This document shows positions 44,566-55,266 of a stretch of 64,000 nucleotides of DNA, piece by piece. A program made the position numbers and the translations under genes. Under the pieces are notes generated by a model that was not told the origin of the DNA, did no database searches, and worked only from the letters and a program-made list of their open reading frames with translations. How positions within the stretch are numbered: the stretch's first letter is position 1; every line of letters starts with the position of its first letter. Source of the stretch: Takashimella koratensis (Eukaryota > Basidiomycota > Tremellomycetes > Trichosporonales > Tetragoniomycetaceae); assembly GCA_003116875.1 (NCBI GenBank), contig BCKT01000004.1:1298891-1362890 (forward strand), in the 5' to 3' direction.

Positions 44566-45845
44566 ATGCTGCGGGCAGCTCTCTCCCCGTCGTCGATGGT
44601 CACTCTTGTCCTCCTCTGGTTGTTATGTTACGTTGAGCTGGTCTCCGCAACAGCAGCCTACATTGGCTGTGTATCTGCAAGCTCAGTCTCTTCTGGTGTG
44701 CTTGGCAACGTCGTCAGTCTTCTGGCTGTCTCGAGTGCCAGTGCATGTGCGGTAAGTCAAGAGCCTAAGACTTCCCGTTTCCATGTCTTCTCTCCGTGTC
44801 AGAAACTGATTAGCGTTTCAGACCGACTGTGCGCAGCAAAGTTACACCTATTCCTATTACGAGTCCGGATACGGGATGGTCTCTTCGTCGTGTGTGTGTT
44901 CAAACACCGGTCCCGCAGCGAGCTCGATCGTACCTTCGACGACCTCGGCGGGAGCATGTAACAGCACCACTTACTCTGCGATGATCAACACCGAGCCCAA
45001 CTCGGGGCAGTTCACATTCGGCCAATGCGACAGCGCGTGGACCAACCTCGACACAGGCTTGAGCAGCACCGTCACCGTTCCTGGCACCTGCTTCTCCAAC
45101 TGTATCGCGTACGAGTACATTTTCATCACCCCCGGCGCAAGCTCGTATACCTGCCACTGCGGCAACTCGTACCAGGCGGCGACGGCGGGAATCTGTCAGT
45201 CGGGCAACACCATGTTCTACTCTCAACCAGCGAGTGCTGCCAGCTCGACGCAGGTGAAGGTGACGTCAGTCTCCCAGGGCTCGACGAGCAAGAAGCGAAA
45301 GCTTCAGATGGAGCTGGAGGAGAAAAAGCGCAAGCTCGACCCGAAACGGGACTTTTGCCCCGCGGGGTTTAAGGCATGTCGTGTTAGAGGAAGCTTGGAC
45401 TCATTCGAGGTGAGTACTCGGCACATGCCTGTACTCGTGTCAGAGCTGACCCATGTTGCAGTGTATTGACACTGATTCCGATCTCGAATCATGCGGCGGC
45501 TGTATTGAGTATAGCGAGGAGGGTTCCGACGAGTCAATAGAGACCCTAGGCACCGAGTGAGTACGAAAGCCACTTACCTCAGTGACCACCTGCTGACGTT
45601 GGAACAGCTGCTCGGCACTACCTGGTGTAGCCCTGGGAGCGGTCACATGTGCACTCGGGCAATGTGAGATCTCTCGATGTAGCGAAGGCTGGCGACTTGT
45701 CGATGGAGTCTGCGTCGAAACCGTATCCGAAACGTGGCGGCGCGAACAGGTGAAACGACACGAGCAACAACAGAAACGACGAAGGCGTGCACGTATCACT
45801 CCAATGGTGATCAAGCACGCAGTCGACAAGAGTATTGTGAGATAG
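44566..45845 (+). CDS. CPL1a: secreted WSC-like/CPL1-like cysteine-rich protein
   Basis: Exons 44566-44751, 44822-45409, 45462-45556 and 45608-45845 give 368 residues. A signal peptide (LLWLLCYVELVSA) follows one of two possible ATGs; the second at 44596 gives a cleaner peptide. Two Cys-containing segments resemble WSC units (SYTYSYYESGYGMV...C.C; FGQC...CFSNC...YTCHCGNSYQ). A long basic linker with KKRK and PKR comes next. The C-terminal domain is CPL1-like: FCPAGFKACRV, ESCGGC, GTDCSALPGV, VTCALGQC, CSEGWRLVDGVC. A Lys/Arg-rich tail ends the protein. CPL1 of Cryptococcus is a secreted protein of this domain family that acts on host macrophages; the role of this copy is unknown. Confidence 0.82.
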
Positions 45846-47113
45846 ACACTTGCATTGGGGTCTCAATTTGGGCCTGGCTTTGTATATATTTTGGGGTCTT
45901 GGTTTTGGGCATCTCGGGTTGGTCGTGTTTTTTGCTGTTTCCGTGGTCTATCCCATCGGACATTCCATTCATCCTCAATTGGTTTCAATTCATTCCTCGC
46001 ATTCTCCGTCTATATACTGCATTCAACGATACCCTGCACAATATCACCCTGCATTGTTTCTTATATATCCACGTAGACAATACATACCCACGACTGTATT
46101 ATCACAATGCATGGCTCCTTCAGCATTCGTATTCAAGAGACAGCTCACACTGCATTGCGATTTCGACGCTTTTGGCAGTCGTCGCTGAACTCAAGTTGAG
46201 GTTTGTGAACGCCCGTCAGGGACCCCTGGCTGCGACGAACGACGACGACTGTTCGCTTGCACATGCCCTGCACCACTTCCCTGCGCCAAGTTTGGTGGTG
46301 AAAAGTTGAGGAATATGGTGGGTGGTTCGGCAGGAGAAGTAAGGCTCGGAAAAATCCGCCAGGGTCATTTTGCGAGACCTGAATAGGTACCCGGGGCTAG
46401 TTCAATTTAAACATGCACGAAGGTTCAATTCTCTTACCGCGCATCCACCCCGGCCCGCATCGATGGCTGGCAAACCTGTCCACGCATTCCAATTGTCCAC
46501 GGACTCCGTTGCATGTCGAGGTTGAGACCCAGGCGCAAGCCTGACAATTCACAGCCAACACCCTCCACACCTTGACGGCCGCCACGACCTCACCGACACT
46601 CTCACATACCTGATTCCCAACCCTCTTTGCACCCACTATTACCAGTTGCGAAACAACTTTGCGATGGCGGACACGCGTTTCATTCTTGTCACGGTCACGA
46701 AACACTTTCTTCGCAGAGATGGTTGACGCCATTGAGCACATGGCCGGACGGCCCGCCGACATGATCTTCTAGAATAGGTAGCCCGCCGTCGCGATCTTCT
46801 AGAATCGATACAGTGGGCGCTCGTAGGCAACTTGTGCCTAGACGGAGAAGCAGAGATCAATCATGCGTGACGACCTCCATACTTGCCCAAGTCGTGCTGT
46901 CGACCAGAGATGGAGGTCGATCATCTCGTCTGGGAGCGACCATAAAAGACACAGACGCAGACTTGGACGAAAGTCTTCTTACATTCACCACCCCCTTCGA
47001 CCGACTCTTCCCCGTACTCTGCTTTACCAGCAGACTCGTTTCGACCGCGCTGGCGCACCTCCTCCTCGACTTCGGTTCTCGAATCTCGACTCGCACCCCC
47101 TTCACTCTTCGCC
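45846..47113. other. Non-coding spacer between CPL1a and CPL1b
   Basis: About 1.27 kb with no supported gene. It contains a two-unit 30-bp tandem repeat at 46751-46810 and a TATA-like CATAAAAG near 46943, about 170 bp before the CPL1b start. Confidence 0.4.
46751..46810. repeat. Two-copy 30-bp tandem repeat
   Basis: GCCCGCCG followed by six variable bases and then ATCTTCTAGAAT is repeated twice at exactly 30-bp spacing. The units differ at a few positions. Each unit contains an inverted TTCTAGAA palindrome, which resembles heat-shock-element halves. Confidence 0.8.
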
Positions 47114-48404
47114 ATGCGCTTCCTTCTTCTCCTCTCCGCTTTGTCCCTTCTCGTCTCGGTGTACGCCTCGCAATTCGTCGCCTGCCTTAACACTGCCGGT
47201 GTCAGTGCTGGTCTACTGGGGCTCGGAAGTTTGGTCAATCAAGTCGGAAACCTGATTACCGTCACCGAAGCCAACTGCGAGGTAAGTAGAATTACTCTTT
47301 TTGTTCTCGATAAGTCACTGGACCTAATGTTGTCCTCCAGAGTAACTGCGTGTCTGGGGGTTACACCTACTCCTACTTTATGCCGGGTCCCCTTCTCGGT
47401 CTGGCGTCCAAGTGCTACTGGTAAGTCTATACAGTCTCATGAAATTGTAGGAGCTAAATGGGCTGTGCAGCGCCAACGTGGGACCTACAGCGAGCTACCT
47501 TGATACCGGTTCCAATGCTGTGGGAGCCTGCGCGACCTCTAGCTACCAAGTGAGTCTCGCGTTAACCAGTGTGTCCAACACTAACCTCTACCCCAGGTTC
47601 AAAACTTGAACGCCGTCGAAAATTTCAAATCGTGCTACGCATCAATTACCTCTCTCCAGATCGGTCTTACCAAGACCTACACCGACCCGACTTCGTGCTT
47701 CACCTCGTGTAAATCGTACCCCGCGATGCAGCTAGTCTCTTCCACCACCGGCGTGTGGACCTGCACTTGCTCCAACTCGTACTCGATCGGCGCGGCGCAG
47801 ACATGCGGCGAAGGTGTCCCTCAGTTGTACACCCAGAGCGTGCCGACGATCTCGGGCCTTTCCAGACGTGACATGCTCAAGCGCTCCACCTTCGATGCCG
47901 AGCGATCCACCTTTTGCCCCAAGGGCATGACCGCGTGTGGAGTCAAGGGCTCCTTGGAGTCGTTCGAGTGCCTGGATGTGCAATCGGAGCTGGGTAAGTG
48001 ACATGAGTGCCACAAGGTCGAAAGTTGCTGACATCAGCGCCCTGGTTAGAATCTTGCGGAGGATGTATGACGAGTGCTTTGGGTACGAGCAATAATACAA
48101 CTGGTGTCGAGTGAGTTCTTCAGCCGAACATTACGTGAGTCTCGCTAACACCTTTCCCAGCTGTACCGCATTACCTGGAGTCTCGATGGGTGGGGTCACT
48201 TGCACCGCGGGTCAATGCCAGGTGTACCGCTGCAAGGACGGATGGCAGCTTGTCAACGGCCGTTGCGAGTCGTACAGTGAGATGGTCCTCAACGACGGGG
48301 GTCACATCACAGTCGGCATCGGTAGACAAGCCAATCGTCCCGGGAAACAAACGACCATGGTCTCGAGGCACAAGGCGTCCGGGAGACGTCGTGGCGCCCA
48401 TTAA
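47114..48404 (+). CDS. CPL1b: secreted WSC-like/CPL1-like cysteine-rich protein
   Basis: Exons 47114-47281, 47341-47420, 47471-47549, 47597-47993, 48050-48110 and 48161-48404 give 342 residues. The signal peptide is MRFLLLLSALSLLVSVYAS. First Cys segment: NCVSGGYTYSYFMPG...KCYC. Second: FKSCYASITSL...CFTSCKSYPAM...WTCTCSNSYS. The linker has SRRD and LKRS, likely processing sites. The CPL1-like domain: FCPKGMTACGV, SFECLDVQSELESCGGC, CTALPGVSMGGVTC, CKDGWQLVNGRC. It has two more introns in the N-terminal half than its sisters. The last exon is 244 nt, identical in length to that of CPL1c. Confidence 0.82.
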
Positions 48405-50546
48405 GCCGACCTACCTTCGATCGATCTTGCGAGCGTATAGATGCTTGGACATATCGGCGGGACCGAAACGATGTGAACGACGTGATACGACACTCTCCTT
48501 TTGGGGCCTTTTGAGAATGACGGGGCTACATGTAGACCATGGGGCCTGGTCATTGCTTACTTTACATACATATATATAACGTACAGGACGAATCCGTAGT
48601 CAACCTGTAGTCGCTGCCAGAGGTAGCGCGAAACCGGAATGTCAGAAGTGAATCAACCTAAATGTGGAGAATGAAAGAGCACTTTGGATAGAGCGGCTAA
48701 CCATCTGCGTGAGAAACTTGGCACCGAGGAACTGGCTGTGTCATTACTTGCTCGGCCAGCATGATGTTTGCAGCATAGTGTAGGCACGATTCCATGCTAC
48801 CAACTGACGGAGTAAGAGCTACTGCGGTTCCGGCGGCCGACCATTGCCCGAGTCGTCCGGTAGGACGGGTTCTTCAACTCCGTCTCCCTTATTATGGCAT
48901 CACGGGCACGGCCAAAGGCGGGTCTTCTTTCAACGGCCAGGGTGAATGACACGGACCCGAGCAAGTAGCCCGCGACCGCAGCGACCCTAAAGCTGTGCTT
49001 GCATTCAAGTCATATGTTCTGCTCAACAATAAGAGGAGAGCATGTTCAATGGTTGTGGAGCATGGTCTTGTCAAATGCACGTCCATTGTGACCATTGTTT
49101 GTACCATGGCCGTTGAATAGCGTCTGCGAGAATGATTGAATTAGATGGCAGGATACAGGGCCAGGTAGGTATCCCGAAGATTCTTTTTCCGGCGTCCAAG
49201 TTTTCGACGGACAGCTGAACGAGGATCAATTGAACGCCTCCCGATAACACAGTGTGGCGTCCATGCGCAGACTGCTTTGTTGACATGCTCCACTGGTAGG
49301 GTTATTACAATTCAGTCCCGAATTTCGGAGGCAAAAGAACACGAGGCAAAAGTCTAAACACACTTGGCAGCAATCAACAACCCGAGCTTGACCCCTTTCG
49401 TTCGCCAAGCGGGCCAGGCCGCTGCTGCCCGCGTGGCTTCCACGAATCCCACTGCCACGGTCTAGGTTCCCACAACACGGACCAAGCCACCCAATTGACC
49501 ACCAGGCATCTTTCACGTTTTCTTCTTCCATCGACGCACCTTGAATTATAACAACCACAGACTCATGAGTCTGAGATCACATCGAATGGCCCATATTCAG
49601 TCGACTAGGCAAGGTACTCCCTGTGGCCCTCGCTTGCCACGAACCAAGCCCTCTCCGGTCTCCGAGAGCCTCGACAGTCGTCCTGAAAGAGTAATGTAGC
49701 GACTGCCAAGGACCTCTCGGGAGCAAAGCTAACTGCGACGGGCAGAGGCTGTCGACCACCTCCCCGGGCCCCTTGCTTACACTCATTCAGTCTTCGACAC
49801 ACACATTTTAAGCTTCCCCGTTCAATGTTGCAGCCAGGATGATGGCAGTCCCTGCTCAGTATCGTCCACTCCAGGTAAGTGTGGAGCCAGGGCACTGAAC
49901 GCAGTAAGAAAAGAGAAGCGCCTTGACCCGATCTGTCGCTGTACGCAACCGATCCCGCCCTCTTGCCGACCGCCTCGCCGTTGAGAAGCGGAGCCGTTCA
50001 ATAGGCAACCACCTCGTCACCTTGAAGTTGTGTCTCATCGCAATTGAGCCTCTCTCCGCCACGCAACGGGTTAGACGTATCTTTGCTTAACATTTTGGGG
50101 GTCATGACGTCCGCAGAGCTAGTTTCACGATGAAGTCTCGGCGAGCAAGGTGTTATATAAAGATCTGAGCCGCCCCCCCTCACCGGAATGTTGGATGCTG
50201 TTGTCTCTCTCTAGCGCTTGATAATCTGAATCTAGTGGGTGTTTGTCGGTAACACCACACACTTCGACACAAAGGACGCTGGCTCGCTCCGACTTCGCAA
50301 CTTCGACAGGCTCGACACACCGGCTTGAAGCCAACCAAGGGACTTCGACTGGATCCGCCCTCCCCGTCCCTATCGACTTCTTCGACATCGCCGACACCTC
50401 GGTACCACACTTGGGAGAAGCTTGACGCTCCATCCCTGTCCATTAGCCAGCCCGCTCTTGACGACGACGAGTCCACCTCGACCTCGTTCCCGACCCGATC
50501 GATCCAGACTCGACTTGCCCCCCACTCCGCTTCCCCTCGCTCGATC
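48405..50546. other. Long non-coding spacer with TATA box before CPL1c
   Basis: About 2.1 kb, the longest gap in the window. No gene recognised in any frame. A TATATAAA lies at about 50154-50161, some 390 bp before the CPL1c ATG. Confidence 0.4.
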
Positions 50547-51918
50547 ATGAGACTCGCCTACTACCTCGCAGCGCTAGTCGTCTCGGCGGGTGTGGCGAAC
50601 AGCCAGCAGTATGCCGCTTGCACGGACAACTCTGTCGTCACCGCAGGACTTGTCCCAGCATTGTTGACGACTCTCCTCACAACGCTTCTTGTCAACTCTG
50701 CACAAGGATGCGGAGTGAGTCTGATCTGGTTTCGGAAATCATTCCCAAGGAAGTGCCGCTGACCAACTCAATTTCAAAACAGACGTATTGCAAATCTCAA
50801 ACCCCCGCCTACAGTTACAGCTACTACGAGAACGGTTTTCTCTTGAGTGCTTGTTTCTGCTCCAACACCCCACCTCCCGCAGGTAAAAGCTCTCTCGGAC
50901 AGACTTACTACGACACCACAACCGACAACTCGGGCACGTGCTCGGGCGCGTACACCGTGAGCTCACTTTACAACTAAGGGTGTCCAAGTTTGTCTGACGT
51001 CCTCTCCCACAGGCCCTCGTGTTAAACCAGCCTTTCACCTTTGCAAAGTGCTTTACCTCTACGAGTTTGACCATCACCAACCCCGGATTCACCGGTACCG
51101 TGGCGACCATTGATGCTTGTTTCTCCGCCTGCGCAACGTACACGACGATGAAGACCGTCCCACTCGCGACCTCTAACCAGTGGCAATGCACATGCGGCAC
51201 TGGCTACTCCGGTGGGACAGCTGCAAACTGCGGAGAAGGCGTTGCCCAGCTGTACACACAGGTGCTCCCCTCTGGAGGCATGAGGAGGAGACGAAACTTG
51301 CGGCTCTTGGATGACCCCAATCACATCAAGACGAGGCAAGAAATCGATGCCGAGTTCTGTCCTTACGGCATGTCTGCGTGCAGCCTTGACGGAGACACCG
51401 GGGCCTTCGAAGTGAGTATCTTGGGTTCTTCTCACGTGACGGCGGAAGCTGACGACGTCTCAGTGCATCGATACCCAGTCAGAACTCGGTGAGTTTAACG
51501 AAAAAGTCATGCCGAGACATAACTTCTGACACTTCATCTCAGAATCTTGCGGCGGATGCATGACAGCCCCTCACAACTCGACTTCAACGGAGGCTATCCA
51601 ACTTGGTACCGAGTAAGTTGTTCTCACCGAGGAGATCCCGTACCATTGTCAAGCTAACATTGACCCTCCCCCAGTTGCACGAGCATTCCTGGCATCTCAC
51701 TCGGCGGAGTCACTTGCCGATCAGGCACCTGCGTGATTTCCGCCTGCAAACCTGGCTACGTTCTCTCCAACAAAGCCTGCATCGTCAAGAAGCTCCCACT
51801 CGTCAACCAAGACCAACGGCGGGGTGCGAGCTCCCCCCCGATCTCAACCCCAGCCAAACGATCACCCAGTTCGGCCAGATACCCACCACCCTCTCGCAAG
51901 CTGTTTCTAGGCTGGTGA
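50547..51918 (+). CDS. CPL1c: secreted WSC-like/CPL1-like cysteine-rich protein
   Basis: Exons 50547-50714, 50783-50956, 51013-51411, 51464-51488, 51543-51612 and 51675-51918 give 359 residues. The signal peptide is MRLAYYLAALVVSAGVANS. Cys segments: TYCKSQTPAYSYSYYENGF...CFC and FAKCFTS...CFSACATYTTM...WQCTCGTGYSGG. The linker carries MRRRRN. The CPL1-like domain: FCPYGMSACSL, a 25-nt microexon encoding CIDTQSEL, then ESCGGC, CTSIPGISLGGVTC and CKPGYVLSNKAC. The tail is Ser/Pro/Arg-rich. Confidence 0.82.
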
Positions 51919-53177
51919 AGAGCGAAAGTAGAAGAAATTGATACGGACAATGACCCCAGCCCCTTCTATACACTAGCATACACCGTTTAATTACCTGTAC
52001 AGTAATATACACACGCGCACGCGCAACCGGTCATCTGAGATGGACTTGCGAATATAAGATTGCTTGATCTGTTGGCTGAGAGAGGCCGTTGGTTCATCTC
52101 CGTCTACCCTCGAGTAGAGGACCAAATGCGAATAACATCCGATCGGAGAGTTGACGAAGCAGGCACTTCGGGAGAAGAACGACCAGGGTGTGGCGTGAGA
52201 GTGTGGCGTGCAATTCAATCCAACAAACAACCAATTCATCCGTCGACGAAACGGTCCATGGGTTACATCTCGTTGTAGCAACCCCGTCCCATCGTTTGGC
52301 GAGACTTTCCACATGCCCTCACCGGGGGCCGGGGGCTTTCATCTCCCTGTCCTCTCTTCGGCGCCATGCTCGCTTCTGCCCACGCCGTCGACACGGCCAT
52401 CCCGTCCCCTTGCTCCACCCTGAGTCGACTCCGTCCAAAGCCTCCGCGAATGGGTTTAGACTACCTCCGATATCCGTTTAATTGACGGCTGGTCGAATTG
52501 AGCCATTATCATAAAGCATACAGACTCACCTACGATTGCACGCCGTTCCAGTGATCTACGCCCACCGGGTGGTTAGTCATAACCCAAAGACGACGTGGGT
52601 TCTATCGGAGGCAACAGGTTCTTTCTTCGGATGCTTTCTGCCCTTCCATCCAGTGAAGCGGTGCTTCGCAAGACCCTAGGCTCATGTGGGCATGGGCATC
52701 CACGACACCTGTATTAGTCTGCGAAACCGCCCTGCACGTGTTGTTAGCTCGCAGCAGCCCGGTGGATATGGCTCAACCGACAGGCAGCGATGACTTCCTC
52801 CAACCCGTCGGCGGCCTTGAGTCGCCTTGTCGACTCCCTTCAGCAGGCGCACCCCGCCAGAGACACGCGGAGAGCAATTGAAAGCATGTAGAGGCGATGA
52901 TGAGGGTCAAGGCTCGATGGCCAATTTCTATCCAGGGATCATCTCCGCCCCGCTCATCGGTGGCCGCTCGTCCAGTCCAGCGAGTAGCACCCGGGGTCGT
53001 GGAGCGAGCTAACCTGCGCGCCGCCTCACCAGGGGGGACATAAGACCAGCATGACATGGCAGCTTGGGTTGTCCCCCCACCACACTCCCTTGACGGGATT
53101 GAACACTCGCACGAACACTTGTGCATTCAGCTTCTCTCCACCTCCACCTACTATTATCCCACCTACTCAACGCCAGC
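51919..53177. other. Non-coding spacer between CPL1c and CPL1d
   Basis: About 1.26 kb. Short frames only, nothing recognised; a CT-rich leader precedes the CPL1d start. Confidence 0.35.
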
Positions 53178-54458
53178 ATGAGGCTGGTCCTCGTGTATCT
53201 GAGCCTGGGGCTCGTGTTCTTCGCCTTGCCTGCCGCTGCGACATATACCTTCTCATCGTGCCTTCTCCCCACCTTCATCTCGCAAGGCCTTCTCACTTCC
53301 CTCCTCTCTCTTCTCCTTGTCAACTCCAACTCCGCGTGCCAATCGACTTGCGGAACAAATGGGTACGCTTACTCGTACTTCAAACCAACGGTCGGACTTC
53401 AGCTGGCGGCGTGCTACTGCTCCGCCGCTCCGCCCAACATTACCTACATCGACACGGCGACTGATGCTGCCGCCGACTGCCCGACGTCCGACTACACCGG
53501 AAGTCTGCTCAACACGACTTGGACGTTTGGAAGCTGTTACAGCACCTTCACCAACCTCAACGTCGTAAGCACGGGAACGTACGCCACGATCTCGCAGTGC
53601 CTCAACTCGTGTGCGACAGCGAACACCCCAGTAGCCTTCGTTACCCCAAACACAGCGGGCACATGGGGGTGTTCATGCGACAAGGGGTACTCGGCTTCAA
53701 GTGCAGTGGCATGTGGAAAGGGTGTTGGGATGCTGTACACTCAGACGGTGACGACGTCGACGGCAAAATCGAGGAAGCGAGAGTTGGAGGAACAAGCGAA
53801 AGTGCAGGAAAAGCGGACAGATATTTTCTGCCCAAAGGGTCTCACTCCATGTCGAGTTGCCGATCAATTGGACGCGTACGAGGTGAGTGCCGGCGGTTGT
53901 GAGACATTTGTATGCATAGCTGACCATGACTTTTGTAATCCACCAGTGCCTCGATCCCAGAACTGAACTTGGTGAGTTTACAACATGTTCTTCGATCGAT
54001 GGTCTCGCTAACGAGTGGCAGAATCATGTGGCGGATGTACGCACGGTATTTACGGCTCACAAGATATCGCTCCTCCTGGCATCGAGTGAGTCGCACTACC
54101 GATCTCCTGTATCGATCCCAACTAATCCCCCACTCTCTATTCACTCAGCTGCTCGACTCTGCCTGGTACCACGATGGGCGGGACCACGTGTGAACACGGC
54201 CGTTGCGTTTCTATCCGATGCGAACACGGCTACAAACTCACTCCCTCCGGCGAGTGCGTGTTCAACCACCACCAGACCCATTCAGCCTCTCCGCAGACGT
54301 CGAACGCCACGTTATCCGCGAACAGGAGAGATCTCAATTACTCGTTTCTTGAAGAGAATGGAGAAGACGAGCACGATATGACGACTATCGGTGTGACGGT
54401 ACCTCTCGACGGTCTGGTTTCGCTTCGACCTCTGTGGGAGCGGACAAAGGGGAGATAA
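53178..54458 (+). CDS. CPL1d: secreted WSC-like/CPL1-like cysteine-rich protein
   Basis: Exons 53178-53882, 53947-53971, 54022-54085 and 54149-54458 give 367 residues. The N-terminal half is a single exon, with the introns of its sisters absent. The signal peptide is LVYLSLGLVFFALPAAA. Cys segments: CQSTCGTNGYAYSYFKP...CYCSAAP and FGSCYSTFTNL...CLNSCATANT...WGCSCDKGYS. The linker has SRKRELEE and QEKRTD. The CPL1-like domain: FCPKGLTPCRV, a 25-nt microexon CLDPRTEL, ESCGGC, CSTLPGTTMGGTTC and CEHGYKLTPSGEC. The C-terminal tail is longer than in the other copies and acidic. Confidence 0.82.
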
Positions 54459-55266
54459 ACGACAACGGGAGGACGGGTTTCGCCGGTGAATTGTACGGCT
54501 CTTTATAAATGGCCACATCATACAGCGCCACCCACGATACGCCACGCTTCTCCCTCGGCGCCTCCAAAGCCGTAGGACCCGAGCTCACCCAGCGTGGACC
54601 GTTCCAGACGCTGTCGACTACACCTCCGCCAGCTGTTGCCAGACAGGTAGTGAGCATCATCAGCTTGGGGTAGTCGACTGATGTTGTTGCGAGCACATTG
54701 TTCCTTCCGAAGTGGTTCTACTCAGGGTCACCCGCCAACATAGGTTTTGCAACAGCGCCGTCAGTATCGCACGGTCGAGACCAAGGTGACCACAACGTAG
54801 CGTCGGGATAGCGAATCCTGGGATGCTGAGCCGTGCCACCACCTGAGTTCATCGGATAGTTCCATACAGATCTTAGGTCTCACTCGTCCTAGCTCAAGAG
54901 TAGATGCATAGCTCCATGGGTCTTGGAACATCAACATTCCATGCGAAAGAGGGAGTAGAGAAAGAAAGACATTGCAAATTCGTTTTTAGTGGTGACATGA
55001 TTAAACAGGTGGCTGGGTGAAGCTGAATAGGAGAAAGAGAGGGGTGGATGAATGCTGGAAACTAAAAGAGAATGCTAAACCAGGTCGTGAAAACGCCACA
55101 AAGCGAGGAAGGGTCGAGACACAGAGAAGTAGGAGCAGAGAGAGAGCTGGGGCTGGGGCTGAGGCTGGGGTGTATCAAACAAGGGCGTTGTGGTATGTTA
55201 AGAATACTCAATTTACCAGACTGGTCGAACAATAGTTCCACGAGTTACGACTTGCAAGCGGGGTCC
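54459..55266. other. Convergent spacer CPL1d/INCENP
   Basis: About 810 bp between two converging stop codons. A purine-rich, GGGGCTGGGGCT-type low-complexity patch lies near 55145-55170. No gene seen. Confidence 0.35.

Noticed and set aside
48405..50546. Several 60-120-codon open frames on both strands
   Set aside because: They overlap in many frames, show no domain, signal peptide or shared splice pattern, and do not resemble neighbouring CPL1-like exons.
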